From NCBI RefSeq assembly GCF_024345575.1, contig NZ_JAGQBJ010000014.1:1-64000 (forward strand): a stretch of DNA of 64,000 bases. The letters run 5' to 3'. Every line of letters starts with the position of its first letter. The stretch's first letter is position 1. This DNA is from Cyanobium sp. Morenito 9A2 (GTDB lineage Bacteria; Cyanobacteriota; Cyanobacteriia; PCC-6307; Cyanobiaceae). The notes under the pieces are model-generated. The model was not told the DNA's origin and searched no databases. It saw only the letters and a list, made by a program, of their open reading frames with translations. Made by a program: the position numbers and the translations under genes. Positions 26,442 through 35,562 of the stretch are shown here, piece by piece.

Positions 26442-27113
26442 ATGGCCCGTTGCCTGGTGGTCGAAGACGACGAGCTGTTTCGCCTGGGGCTGGAGATCAC
26501 CCTGGCCGGCTTCGAACGGATCGAGGGCGTGCTCACCGCCAGCGACGGCGAACAGGCCCTGGAACTGCTGCGCCGGCAGGCGGTGGAGGTGGTGCTGCTG
26601 GATCTGGGGCTGCCGGGACTGGGGGGACTCGAAACCTGCCGGCGGATCGCCAGCGATTACCCGGAGCTACCGGTGCTGGTGATCACCAGCCAGGAGGACC
26701 CTGCCGCCTGCCGGCGCTTGCTCCTGGCCGGCGCCCGCGGCTACGTGCGCAAGGGCGTGTCGGCCCACGACCTGCAACTGGCGATCGAAACCCTGCTACG
26801 GGGAGCGTCCTGGTGGGATGCCCAGGCCACGGCGGCTCTGCGGGACCTGGGTCAGCCGCCTGAGACAGCGGATCAACACCAGGCCACCGAGCCCAGGGGG
26901 CCCCAGCCCAGCAACAGCCCCGGCCTCGTCCGGCTCACCCCCCGCGAACGGGAGGTGCTGGAGGCGATGGCGCAGGGCTGGAGCAACCAACAGATCGCCG
27001 CAACCCTCGGCATCAGCCTCGGCACCGTGCGCGTGCACGGCCACGGAATCATGCAGAAGTTAGGGGTCACCAACCGCACCCAGGCGGTGCTGCGGCTGCT
27101 GGAAGGGCGCTGA
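26442..27113 (+). CDS. NarL/LuxR-family response regulator
   Basis: A 223-aa regulator. The receiver domain has acidic residues EDDE, the phospho-acceptor Asp54 in VLLDLGLPG, and Lys105 in YVRKG. A Pro/Gln-rich linker follows. The C-terminal LuxR-type helix-turn-helix reads LTPREREVLEAMAQGWSNQQ, then IAATLGISLGTVRVH. It starts one base after the kinase stop. E. coli KdpE is OmpR-type, so this is not an orthologous KdpE even if it controls kdp. Confidence 0.93.
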   Translation: MARCLVVEDDELFRLGLEITLAGFERIEGVLTASDGEQALELLRRQAVEVVLLDLGLPGLGGLETCRRIASDYPELPVLVITSQEDPAACRRLLLAGARGYVRKGVSAHDLQLAIETLLRGASWWDAQATAALRDLGQPPETADQHQATEPRGPQPSNSPGLVRLTPREREVLEAMAQGWSNQQIAATLGISLGTVRVHGHGIMQKLGVTNRTQAVLRLLEGR

Positions 27114-27190
27114 TCCAAGGCGATCAGCGCATCAATCGAGGCCCAATCTGATGCCAGCCAGCACCCCGACGCCACCAGCCCAAGCAGACC

Positions 27191-27395
27191 ATGCGCACCA
27201 CCGTCACCCTGGACGATCAGTTGCTGGCCCAGGCCAATGAACTCTCCGGTATTCCCGAACGCACCCAGCTGCTCCAGCAGGCCCTCTAGGCCCTGATTGA
27301 GGGGGAGAGTGCCCGGCGTCTGGCCTTGCGCGGCGGCACTGAACCCGAGCTGCAGCCGATCCCGAGGCGTCGCCCGATCCGGCCGCGATCCTGCC
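27191..27395 (+). pseudogene. Broken VapB-type antitoxin
   Basis: ATG at 27191 opens MRTTVTLDDQLLAQANELSG, the usual ribbon-helix-helix start of a VapB family 2 antitoxin. A TAG at 27287-27289 stops it after 32 residues. Reading past the stop in the same frame gives ALIEGESARRLALRGGTEPE and then LQPIPRRRP, which is the expected second half. A single nonsense change (or an unrecognised readthrough) therefore interrupts an otherwise normal antitoxin. Confidence 0.75.
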
Positions 27396-27714
27396 GTGAT
27401 CCTTGTGGACACCTCGCTCTGGGTGGGTCACCTGGGCAGCCAACATGGGCCGCTCTCCCTTGCGCTCGGCGATCAGCAGGTGTTGAGCCACCCCTTCGTG
27501 CTTGGCGAGCTGGCCTACGGGAACCTGCGCCAAGGGGCCTCAATCCTGCGTCTGCGGAAAGCCCTCCCTGCCGCGGGCATGGACAGCGCCTGGAAGTGAT
27601 TCAGGAGATCGACAACCACCAGCTGACCTGCTCAGCCAGGCCAGCCTCTGGAGCCTTGATCGGCGCCTGGCCGCCGTGGCCGAAGCGCCGGGGATCCGTT
27701 TTGACGCCCCTTAA
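27396..27714 (+). pseudogene. Broken VapC-type PIN-domain toxin
   Basis: GTG at 27396 opens VILVDTSLWVGHLGSQHGPL, the first PIN strand with its catalytic Asp, and continues through HPFVLGELAYGNLRQGASIL. The frame then ends at 27599 after GMDSAWK. The missing middle reappears in another frame (EVIQEIDNHQLTC), and the C-terminus in a third (SLWSLDRRLAAVAEAPGIRF, then DAP and stop at 27714). Frameshifts plus a probable internal deletion of the GxxDAHLLAS region have inactivated the ribonuclease. It follows the broken antitoxin directly. Confidence 0.78.
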
Positions 27715-28070
27715 TCCCGCCCCAGCACCGCCCGGGTGGTCTTGCTGAGGCCGGCGATCGTATCGGGCAAATAGGGGCCCTTGGTGAGCTGGCCGCCGAT
27801 GCGCAGGAACAGCCCCGCCACCACCAGATTGATCGCCCCCACCACCAAGGCGGCGGTGGTCCAATCCAGGCCCTTGGCACTGTGGAACCAGATCAGCAGG
27901 GCAGTTTCGGCGGCGATCAGCGACAGCAGCACCAGCACCAGGCCGCCACTGAGCAGCAGTGCCCCGGCGATCAGCCGCCGCTTCTCCCGGTCCACCTCCT
28001 GCAGGGCGATGCGCACATGGAGATCCATCACCGAGGCGACGATCGCCGTGACCCGGCCGGTGTTGCTCAT
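27711..28070 (-). CDS. Phage-holin-3_6 / YqjE-like membrane protein
   Basis: A 119-aa protein with two membrane hairpins (LIAGALLLSGGLVLVLLSLI and AALVVGAINLVVAGLFLRIG) flanked by charged ends (ALQEVDREKRR). This is the pattern of the PF07332-type holin-like or YqjE proteins that commonly accompany YqjD/ElaB proteins. It overlaps the upstream gene by four bases (ATGA) and ends inside the decayed vapC. Despite the family name, a stress or envelope role is more likely than lysis. Confidence 0.75.
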   Translation of the reverse strand: MSNTGRVTAIVASVMDLHVRIALQEVDREKRRLIAGALLLSGGLVLVLLSLIAAETALLIWFHSAKGLDWTTAALVVGAINLVVAGLFLRIGGQLTKGPYLPDTIAGLSKTTRAVLGRD

Positions 28071-28483
28071 GCGGAACGGCGGCCCGAGGCCAGCAGCAGA
28101 CCGGTGAGCAGCCCGACGCCGGCGGCGATGCCGAGGGCCAGCAGCGGCTTCTCGCGCACGGGCTTCTCGATCTTTGGCCGCAGGGTGGTGTTGAGCTCAT
28201 CGAGCAGGTGCTCCAGCTGGCGCTCCAGGGGTTCGAGGGTGTCGGCCAGGTGGCGACCATGGTCGCCGGCCACGTGCAGCAATTGCAGCAGCTGCTCCTG
28301 CACCCCGTGGGCGGTGCGCCCGGTCTGCTCAGTGATCACCGACACCACCTCATCGAAGCTGCCTCGGGTGGCCTCAAGGGTGTCACGGGCCACCTGGGGC
28401 CATTCCTTCTGAATCGTGGGCAGCAGCGTCTCGAAGCGCTCGCGGAAGCGGTCGTGGCTGCCCGTGGGAGTGTCCGTGGTCAT
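28067..28483 (-). CDS. YqjD/ElaB-like (DUF883-type) membrane-anchored protein
   Basis: A 138-aa protein. A long amphipathic helical region (EATRGSFDEVVSVITEQTGR to LEHLLDELNTTL) leads to the signature IEKPVREKPLLALGIAAGVG and a Gly-rich C-terminal helix (LLTGLLLASG). This matches the DUF883/YqjD layout, in which the C-terminal helix anchors the protein in the membrane, with ribosome association in E. coli. It is the first gene of a two-gene operon with the holin-like gene. Confidence 0.75.
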   Translation of the reverse strand: MTTDTPTGSHDRFRERFETLLPTIQKEWPQVARDTLEATRGSFDEVVSVITEQTGRTAHGVQEQLLQLLHVAGDHGRHLADTLEPLERQLEHLLDELNTTLRPKIEKPVREKPLLALGIAAGVGLLTGLLLASGRRSA

Positions 28484-28584
28484 GGGGAAGGGGGCGCGGG
28501 CGCGCAGGGTTCCCTCAAGGTAGGCAGCACCCTTGAGATTGTGAGCGCAGCCGCTACATTTGCCTCGCTCGGCGCACGGGCCTG

Positions 28585-31500
28585 TTGGTTCACATCAATC
28601 AGGTCGGTCTCACCCACTTCAAGTCCTTCGGCGGATCCCTGACGATTCCGTTGGACGAGGGTTTCACGGTGGTCACCGGGCCGAACGGCTCAGGCAAGAG
28701 CAACATCCTCGATGGTGTCCTGTTCTGCCTGGGCCTCGCCAACAGCCGCGGCATGCGCGCCGAGCGGCTCCCGGACCTGATCAACAGCGCCATGCTCCGC
28801 GAGGGCAAGGCCGCCGAAACGGTGGTGAGCGTGCGCTTCGATCTCAGCGACTGGGCACCGGACGAGGCCGAGGCGGGCCTGGAGCCCAGCGCTGATGGCC
28901 CCTGGATCAAGGCCGGCCAGACGGAATGGACGGTGACCCGGCGCCTGCGCGTCGCCCCGGGGGGCACCTACAGCAGCAGCTATGCCGCCGACGGCATCCC
29001 CTGCAACCTGCAGCAGCTCCAGACCCAGCTGCGGCGCCTGCGGGTGGATCCGGAGGGCAGCAACGTGGTGATGCAGGGGGACGTCACCCGCATCGTGTCG
29101 ATGGGGGCCCGGGACCGCCGCGGCCTGATCGATGAACTGGCCGGTGTGGCCCTGTTCGACAGCCGCATCGAGCAGAGCAGAGCCAAGCTCGAGGAGGTGC
29201 AGGAACGCGAAGAACGCTGCCGCATCGTCGAGCAGGAGTTGCTCGCCAACCGTCAGAAGCTTGAGCGCGACTGCGCCAAGGCACGCACTTATCAAGACCT
29301 GCGCCAGCGCCACCACCTGGGGCGCCTGCAGGAGCAGGTGCTGGTGGTGGAGGCGGCCCGGGGCCAGCTCCAGCAGCTCCAACGGCGCCAGACGGCCCTC
29401 GGCCAGCAGCAATTGAGCGAGCGCGAGGCTCTCGCCGCGGCCGAGCTGGAGTTGCAGCGCGCCAACCAGGAACTGGAGGCGCTGCAGAAAGACGTCAAGG
29501 CCCTTGGGGAAGACGCCCTGCTCGCGGTGCAATCGGAGCTGGCGGGGCTGGAGGCCAGCGGCCGGGAACTGGCCCGCCAGGGGGAAAAGCACCAGCAGAG
29601 CGCCGAAGCCTTCCAGCGCCAGCGCCGCCAGCTGGCCGAGCAGCAGGTGGAGCTGCGCAACCAACAGCGCAACCTCTACGAAAGCGACGACCCGGCCGCC
29701 CTTGAGCATGCCGAAGCGGCCTGCCGCGCCGGCGAGGCGGCCGTGGAACTCTCCCGCCGCCGGCTCGGGGAGGTGGCAGGGCGCTCGGGCACCTGGCTGC
29801 AGGAGCAGCAGCAGCGCAGCCGCGAGCGCCAGGAGCTCCAGGCCCGCAGCGGCCCGCTGCTGGCGGAGCAGCAGCAACGGGGAGAGCGCCTGCGCCAGGA
29901 ACAGGAACGCCTGGGGGAACTCGCGGAGGAATTGCAACAGGAGGCTGGGAGCAGCGCCAGCGTGCAGCAGGGGCTGGTGGCCCTGGAGTCGGAATGGCAA
30001 CAACTCCTGGAGGCGCTCAAAATGGACCAGACCCGGGCCCAGGAGCTGGCCGAAGCCCTGGCCCTCCAGCAGCGCACCCGCGCCCGGTTGGAGCAGGAGC
30101 AGACCCAGCTGGAGCGGGAGATCGCCCGGCTGGAGAGCCGCCGCGAGGCCCTGCAGGAGAGCCGCGGCACCGGCGCCCTGCGGATGCTGCTGGAGTCGGG
30201 GCTGGAGGGCCTTCACGGGCCCGTGGCCCAGCTGGCGGAGGTGGAGGAGCGCCACCGGTTGGCCCTGGAAGTGGCCGCCGGCGCCCGGCTCGGCCAGGTG
30301 GTGGTGGATGACGACCGCATCGCCGCCAGGGCGATCCAGCTGCTCAAGAGCCGCAAGGCGGGCCGGCTCACCTTCCTGCCCCTGAACAAGATCCGCGGCA
30401 CAGGCGGTGGCAGTGGTGGCGGAGCCGCCTTTGAGCGGGGCCGGGGCCCCGGCGACGGCTCTGGTGGCCTGGTGGGCCGTGCCGTCGAGTTGTTGCGCTG
30501 CGAGCCGGTCTACGCCGAAGTGTTCCGCTACGTCTTCGGCGACACCCTGGTGTTCAGCGACCTGGCCAGCGCCCGCGCCGAGCTGGGCCGTTGCCGGGCC
30601 GTGACCCTGGAAGGCGAGCTTCTTGAAAAAAGTGGGGCCATGACCGGCGGCAGCCTGCAGCTGCGCGCCGACCGGCTCAGCTTCGGCAGCGCCAGCGACC
30701 ACGACGAGGCCGAACCCCTGCGTCGGCGTCTGCTGGAGGTCGGTGAAACGCTCGTGGCCAGCCGCCGCCAGGAGGCCCAGCTGGGCCAGCGACTCGAGAC
30801 CCTGCGCCCCGAGTTGCAGCGCCAACAGCAGCGCCAGGCGGCCCTGGAGGCCGAGCGCCAGGCGGCCCGCAGGGCCCATGGACCGATGCTCCAACGGCAG
30901 CACAACCTCAGCGACCGCCGGCAACAGGCCGGTGCGGCCCTGGCGGAGCACAGCCAGCGACTGGCCGCTCTGGAAGCGGAACTGGCGCCGCTGCTGGAGC
31001 GCCTGGCGGCCCTGGAAGCGGCCGAGGCGGCCGCCCAGGGTTCCGCTGACAGCGGTCGCTGGCAGGGCCTGGAGCAGGAGCTCAGCAACGCCGATGGGGC
31101 CCTGGCCGAAGCCCGCCGGACCAGGGACGCCCTCCTGGCGGCCCGGCGGGAGAGGGGCCTGGCGATCGAGCGGCTGGGCAATCAGCTCGAAAGCCTCGGC
31201 GCCGATGAACGGCGGCTCAGCCAGGAGGTGCAGGCCCTGGCCCAGGAGCACGGCCTCTGGCGCACGCAGCAGAAGCAGGAACAGGAGCGCCGGTCCGCGC
31301 TTGAGGCCCAGCAGCAGGAGCTGCAACAACGCTTCGGGGAGCGCCGCCGGGCCCGGGATGGCGCCGAAGCCCAGGTGTCCGCCCAGCGCCAGGCCCTGCA
31401 GCAGCGCCAGTGGGAGCTCCAGAGGCTGGGGGAAGAGCTGCTGGCCCTGGCCGAGCAGGAACGTAGCGAGGGCCTGCGGCTGGAGCAACTGGAGCGGGAC

Positions 31501-32193
31501 CTGCCCGACCCCCTGCCGGAGCTGAGCGATGAGCTGCGGGAGGCCGGACTGGAGTCCCTGCAACTGGAGCTGCGCAGGCTGCAGCAACGCATGGAGGCCC
31601 TGGAGCCGGTCAACATGCTCGCCCTGGAGGAACTCGAACAGTTGGAGCAGCGGCTTGCGGAGCTGGAGGCGCGGCTGGAGGTGCTCTGCAAGGAGCGCGA
31701 AGAGCTTCTGCTGCGCATCGAAACCGTGGCCACCTTGCGCCAGGAGGCCTTCATGGAGGCTTTCACGGCGGTGGATCGCCACTTCCGCGAGATCTTCGCG
31801 GGTCTGTCCGAGGGCGAAGGCCACCTGCAGCTGGAGAACCCCGAGGCGCCTTTGGAGGGGGGGCTCACGCTGGTGGCCCATCCCAAAGGAAAGGCGGTGC
31901 GGCGGCTGGCCTCGATGTCGGGGGGGGAGAAATCGCTGACGGCCCTCAGCTTCCTGTTCGCCCTGCAGCGTTTCCGCCCCTCACCCTTCTATGCCCTCGA
32001 TGAGGTGGACAGCTTTCTGGACGGGGTGAACGTGGAGCGGCTGGCGGCGCTGATCGCCCAACAGGCGGGCCAGGCGCAGTTCATGGTGGTGAGCCACCGG
32101 CGGCCGATGATCGCCGCCGCCACCCGCACCATCGGTGTCACCCAGGCCCGCGGCGCCCACACCCAGGTGGTCGGGTTACCTCCGGCGGCGTAG
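28585..32193 (+). CDS. smc: Chromosome segregation protein SMC
   Basis: A 1202-aa condensin ATPase. The N-terminal head has FKSFGGSLTIPLDEGF and Walker A TGPNGSGKSN (about residue 31-40). Long heptad-rich coiled coils run roughly 165-500 and 680-1050, with the hinge domain between them (about 520-660, including FLPLNKIRG). The C-terminal head has the ABC signature SMSGGEKSLTALS (about 1110) and Walker B YALDEVDSFLD. The minus-strand long open frame through it is a shadow. The start is a TTG at 28585 giving (M)VHINQVGLTHFKSF. Confidence 0.97.
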   Translation: MVHINQVGLTHFKSFGGSLTIPLDEGFTVVTGPNGSGKSNILDGVLFCLGLANSRGMRAERLPDLINSAMLREGKAAETVVSVRFDLSDWAPDEAEAGLEPSADGPWIKAGQTEWTVTRRLRVAPGGTYSSSYAADGIPCNLQQLQTQLRRLRVDPEGSNVVMQGDVTRIVSMGARDRRGLIDELAGVALFDSRIEQSRAKLEEVQEREERCRIVEQELLANRQKLERDCAKARTYQDLRQRHHLGRLQEQVLVVEAARGQLQQLQRRQTALGQQQLSEREALAAAELELQRANQELEALQKDVKALGEDALLAVQSELAGLEASGRELARQGEKHQQSAEAFQRQRRQLAEQQVELRNQQRNLYESDDPAALEHAEAACRAGEAAVELSRRRLGEVAGRSGTWLQEQQQRSRERQELQARSGPLLAEQQQRGERLRQEQERLGELAEELQQEAGSSASVQQGLVALESEWQQLLEALKMDQTRAQELAEALALQQRTRARLEQEQTQLEREIARLESRREALQESRGTGALRMLLESGLEGLHGPVAQLAEVEERHRLALEVAAGARLGQVVVDDDRIAARAIQLLKSRKAGRLTFLPLNKIRGTGGGSGGGAAFERGRGPGDGSGGLVGRAVELLRCEPVYAEVFRYVFGDTLVFSDLASARAELGRCRAVTLEGELLEKSGAMTGGSLQLRADRLSFGSASDHDEAEPLRRRLLEVGETLVASRRQEAQLGQRLETLRPELQRQQQRQAALEAERQAARRAHGPMLQRQHNLSDRRQQAGAALAEHSQRLAALEAELAPLLERLAALEAAEAAAQGSADSGRWQGLEQELSNADGALAEARRTRDALLAARRERGLAIERLGNQLESLGADERRLSQEVQALAQEHGLWRTQQKQEQERRSALEAQQQELQQRFGERRRARDGAEAQVSAQRQALQQRQWELQRLGEELLALAEQERSEGLRLEQLERDLPDPLPELSDELREAGLESLQLELRRLQQRMEALEPVNMLALEELEQLEQRLAELEARLEVLCKEREELLLRIETVATLRQEAFMEAFTAVDRHFREIFAGLSEGEGHLQLENPEAPLEGGLTLVAHPKGKAVRRLASMSGGEKSLTALSFLFALQRFRPSPFYALDEVDSFLDGVNVERLAALIAQQAGQAQFMVVSHRRPMIAAATRTIGVTQARGAHTQVVGLPPAA

Positions 32194-32212
32194 CCCGCAC
32201 TGGTGGGCCACA

Positions 32213-33502
32213 ATGAAGCGGATGGCAAGCCTTCCCCCTTCCGCCGACCCCGTCGGCGCCGCCCCCAGCGACCGCCTCTGGCTGCGCTCCGAGCTGATGG
32301 GCACCCAGGTGATCACCCGCGACACCGGGCGCCGGCTGGGGGTGGTGGGTGAAGTGGTGGTGGACATCGACCGTCGCGAAGTGGTGGCCCTGGGGCTGCG
32401 CGACAACCCCCTCACCCGCTTCCTGCCAGGCCTGCCCCGCTGGATGCCCCTGGACCGGATCCGTCAGGTCGGTGATGTGATCCTGGTGGACTCGGCGGAC
32501 TCGCTCACCGAGGGCTTCAACCCAGAGCGTTTCAGCAAGGTGATCAATTGCCAGGTGATCACCGAAGCCGGAGAGCAGCTGGGGAGGGTCCTGGGCTTCA
32601 GCTTCGACATCGAAACCGGCGATCTCACGACCCTGGTGCTGGGCGCCCTGGGCTTGCCGCTGCTGGGGGAGGGGGTGCTGAGCACCTGGGAGCTGGCGGT
32701 GGGGGAGATCGTCAGTAGCGGGCCTGACCGGATCATTGTCTATGAGGGCGCCGAGGAGAAGCTCAAGCAACTGGGCACCGGTCTGCTGGAGAAGCTGGGC
32801 ATCGGGGGCCCGGGCTGGGACCAGGAGGAACGGGACCGCTACCGGCTCAACATGGTGCCGGTGGAGAACCAGCTGGCGGCCGGGCAGGCCACTGAGCCCT
32901 CCCAGCGCCGCATCCAGCCGGCCACCACGCGCAGCTTCGAGCCCGAACCTGAACTGGAGTATGTCGAGCTGGAAGGTCGCCAGCAGGAACCCCTGCGCCA
33001 GCGCCGCTACCTCGATGAGGAAGATCGCTACGGCGACGGAAGCTCCGCCGAGCGCGATCCCTACGAACGCCCCCGCACCCATGGTCGCGACCAGGAGCCC
33101 ACCCGTAGCGAGCGGCCGAGAGTTGAGCGTTATGGCTACGACGACGACCGCGATCGACCGTCCCCGCGGGAGCGCTACGGCGAACCCAGCTTCTCCTCCG
33201 AGCCCAGGGCTGCGCTCGATGAGCCCCTCAACGAACGCCCTCCGCTACGCCGTGCTGCGCGCAGCCCCGAACCCTTCGATGACCGCCGCCCCACCCGAGG
33301 TGCCGATCGTGGAGAAGGTCACGGGGCTGTTCGCGATGACGTCCCCCCGCCAAGAGAGTTGCCGATCAAACCCCGCACCCCGAGCCGCCAGCCCCCCCTC
33401 CAGGAGCCGTTGGATGTGGAGGCGGAACCGTTGGATGACACCGAAGGGTTCGGGGGCCGGCCCAGCGAAGGGCGCAGCTCCCCCATCGACGACCCCTGGT
33501 GA
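32213..33502 (+). CDS. PRC-barrel domain protein with a charged disordered tail
   Basis: A protein of about 429 aa. Two PRC-barrel-like modules are visible: WLRSELMGTQVITRDTGRRL to DVILVDSADS (about residues 20-90), and VINCQVITEAGEQLGRVLGF to PDRIIVYEGAEEKLK (about 105-185). From residue 230 onward the chain is rich in Arg, Asp, Glu and Pro with DRYGDGS-type segments, probably disordered. PRC barrels bind RNA or protein partners (RimM, photosynthetic reaction-centre H subunit). The function here is unknown. Either ATG 32213 or ATG 32222 may start it. It lies 19 bp after smc. Confidence 0.78.
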   Translation: MKRMASLPPSADPVGAAPSDRLWLRSELMGTQVITRDTGRRLGVVGEVVVDIDRREVVALGLRDNPLTRFLPGLPRWMPLDRIRQVGDVILVDSADSLTEGFNPERFSKVINCQVITEAGEQLGRVLGFSFDIETGDLTTLVLGALGLPLLGEGVLSTWELAVGEIVSSGPDRIIVYEGAEEKLKQLGTGLLEKLGIGGPGWDQEERDRYRLNMVPVENQLAAGQATEPSQRRIQPATTRSFEPEPELEYVELEGRQQEPLRQRRYLDEEDRYGDGSSAERDPYERPRTHGRDQEPTRSERPRVERYGYDDDRDRPSPRERYGEPSFSSEPRAALDEPLNERPPLRRAARSPEPFDDRRPTRGADRGEGHGAVRDDVPPPRELPIKPRTPSRQPPLQEPLDVEAEPLDDTEGFGGRPSEGRSSPIDDPW

Positions 33503-33530
33503 GCTGAGCCCGAACGGCCCCAGGATCGCC

Positions 33531-33995
33531 TCAGCCCAGCCCCGCTCGACGGTCCTGAAAGTCCAAAGAGGCCGAATTGACGCAGTAGCGCTCCCCTGTG
33601 GGCCGGGGCCCATCGGGGAACACGTGCCCCAGGTGGGCGTCGCAGCTGGCGCAGCGGATCTCCGTACGGGCCATGCCGTGGCTGCGGTCTTCAAGGCGGG
33701 TGATGGCCCCCGGGGTCGCCCCATCCCAGAAACTGGGCCAGCCGGTGCCCGACTCGAACTTGGTGGCGGAATCAAACAACTCCGCCCCGCAGCAGATGCA
33801 GCGGTACATCCCCTCGCCCTTGTGGTTCCAGTAGCGGCCTGTGAAGGCACGCTCGGTGCCACCCCGGCGGGCCACCTGGAACTGTTCTGGCGTCAGGCGT
33901 TCGCGCCAGGCCTCCTCGGAGCGCTCGTCACGGGCCAGGCCGGAGGGCAGGGAGCAAGGGGCAGGGCTGAGGGGATCTGAACCGGAAACCGACAT
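33531..33995 (-). CDS. msrB: Peptide-methionine (R)-S-oxide reductase MsrB
   Basis: A 154-aa repair enzyme reducing methionine-R-sulfoxide. Seen are the zinc pairs Cys66/Cys69 (CICC) and Cys115/Cys118 (CASC), FESGTGWPSFW, HLGHVFPDGP and the catalytic Cys138 in RYCVNSASL. About 30 N-terminal residues precede the domain (SEEAWRERLTPEQFQVAR) and have no clear transit or signal character. Normal length. Same strand as the glycosyltransferase gene upstream. Confidence 0.95.
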   Translation of the reverse strand: MSVSGSDPLSPAPCSLPSGLARDERSEEAWRERLTPEQFQVARRGGTERAFTGRYWNHKGEGMYRCICCGAELFDSATKFESGTGWPSFWDGATPGAITRLEDRSHGMARTEIRCASCDAHLGHVFPDGPRPTGERYCVNSASLDFQDRRAGLG

Positions 33996-34022
33996 CGGAG
34001 CGGTGGAGAGCGTGCCGCCAGG

Positions 34023-35342
34023 CTAGGCAGCTCCGGGAGCCGGCAGCAGCTCCCGCACCAGCCGTGCCAGGGCCGCCACGGCCCCGGGATGGCCCCGCAG
34101 GCTGCGCAGGTCCTCGCGTACGCCTTCCAGGCGCTGGGGGTGCTCCAGCCAATCGGCGGCCTCGGCGGCGATCTCCGCCGGCGTGATCGCGCCCACCCGC
34201 TCGGGCACCACCAACCGGCCCGCGGAGATGTTCGGCCAGGCCAGAAACCCCCGCTGGCGCATACGCCAGGCGGTGAGTGCCACCCCCAGCAGCCAGCGCA
34301 GCAGCGGCAGCCGGGCCAGGAGCCCCAGCCAGCCGTCCCAGGCCTGCATCACCTGGAGATGCTGGGTGGGCACCAACACCAGCATCGGCACCGCCAGGGC
34401 CCCCAGCTCGGCGGTGTTGGCACCCACGGTGGTGAGGGCGAGGGCGCACTGGCTGAGGACGCTGTGGGCTGGCTGCACCTCCACCAGGCGAATCAGCGTT
34501 CCGGCGGGGGTCTCCAGCCAGCGCTCCCCCGCCAGCTCCCGCGACCACGGCGCCCCCTGGCCGTAATGCCGTTGCAGCGGGTTGTCCGGGCCGCCGTAGC
34601 GCAGCAATTCCTCGACGTTGGTGGTGGGGGCCACCGGCAACAGGAAGCGGCAGCCGGGACGCCGCGCCCGCAGGCGATCGGCTGTCTCCAGCAGAAAGGG
34701 CACCCCCACCTGCAATTTGGCCCGCTTGGAGCCTGGCAGCAGCGCCACCCATTCCCCCGCCGGCAGGGGGGCCTCACTGCGCGCCGATTCGGAGAGGTCC
34801 GCCATCAGATCCCCCACCACCTCGCAGCGCTGGCGCCAGCGCGGAGCCAGACGGCCGGCGGCCTGGGGCCCCATGGCGGCAATGCGGTCGTTCCAACGGG
34901 GCCAGCGGGCCACCCACTCGGCGTAGGTGAGGTGGCGGTAACCCAGACGCCAGGAGAGCAGCACCGTCCAGAACTGGTCACCGCCCAGGAACACCACCAC
35001 CCCCTGCTTGGGCCAGGGGCCATGGCGCCGGGGCCGCAGCAGGAGCCACCAGAAACGCCCGGCGGGCAGCACCCGGCTGAACAGACCCGTGGCCCGGGCC
35101 ACCGGCGCCTCACTGCCGGTGGCATTGGGGCACGGCACCAGCACCAGCAGCATGTCGATGGGCGCCTTCGGCTCCCGGGGCCTCAAGGGCAACTCCCCAT
35201 GCAGGCGCTGGGCGAGGGGCCGGACCCAGGTGGCCAGTTCACCGGGGCCGTTGCTGACCAGAACGATCGCAGCCTCGGCATCGACGCCGGAGGCGGGGGC
35301 GGAAGTGCCGTTGAGACCCGGACCCGGCTGTGCAGCTGTCAC
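34023..35342 (-). CDS. LpxB-like lipid-A-disaccharide synthase related glycosyltransferase
   Basis: A protein of about 439 aa. IVLVSNGPGELATWVRPLAQ is the opening of cyanobacterial LpxB-related proteins. The second Rossmann half has VALLPGSKRAKLQVGVPFLL, VAPTTNVEEL and the donor-site GANTAELGALAVPMLVLVPT. Genuine LpxB joins UDP-diacylglucosamine and lipid X. Picocyanobacteria make atypical or no lipid A, so the acceptor is uncertain. A GTG at 35342 is the best start, because the upstream in-frame ATG at 35411 would begin inside the tRNA gene. Confidence 0.83.
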   Translation of the reverse strand: MTAAQPGPGLNGTSAPASGVDAEAAIVLVSNGPGELATWVRPLAQRLHGELPLRPREPKAPIDMLLVLVPCPNATGSEAPVARATGLFSRVLPAGRFWWLLLRPRRHGPWPKQGVVVFLGGDQFWTVLLSWRLGYRHLTYAEWVARWPRWNDRIAAMGPQAAGRLAPRWRQRCEVVGDLMADLSESARSEAPLPAGEWVALLPGSKRAKLQVGVPFLLETADRLRARRPGCRFLLPVAPTTNVEELLRYGGPDNPLQRHYGQGAPWSRELAGERWLETPAGTLIRLVEVQPAHSVLSQCALALTTVGANTAELGALAVPMLVLVPTQHLQVMQAWDGWLGLLARLPLLRWLLGVALTAWRMRQRGFLAWPNISAGRLVVPERVGAITPAEIAAEAADWLEHPQRLEGVREDLRSLRGHPGAVAALARLVRELLPAPGAA

Positions 35343-35372
35343 GGAGGGCGGCCGAGTTTTGGAAAAGAAAAA

Positions 35373-35454
35373 TGCGGATGACGAGACTTGAACTCGTAAA
35401 GCCGAAGCCACACGCCCCTCAAACGTGCGTGTCTACCAATTCCACCACATCCGC
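35373..35454 (-). tRNA. tRNA-Leu (anticodon GAG)
   Basis: On the minus strand GCGGATG at 35454-35448 pairs with CATCCGC at 35380-35374. The D arm contains GGAATTGGTAGAC. The anticodon stem CACGT/GCGTG encloses the loop TTGAGGG, so the anticodon is GAG. A variable arm (GGCTTCGGCTTT) and a T arm (ACGAG-TTCAAGT-CTCGT) are present. Length is 82 nt with no encoded CCA. It reads CUC and CUU codons. Confidence 0.95.
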
Positions 35455-35562
35455 GTGGCCGGCTGGCTCCGAAAAGCCCCCCGGATGAGCAATATACCCA
35501 TCAGCTTCCCCACGCGGCGCTGATACAGTCCGCAGCGGCCTGCCCTCCCACTGCCGCTTCGG

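Noticed and set aside
27711-28483. Holin-like gene pair as prophage remnant
   Set aside because: The family label is phage-derived, but the gene is coupled to a YqjD-like gene and no other phage gene is nearby.
28690-31881. 1063-codon open frame on the minus strand
   Set aside because: It is the complement of the smc coiled coils. The translated Leu/Gln/Ala-rich sequence reflects the repeated codons of the sense strand.
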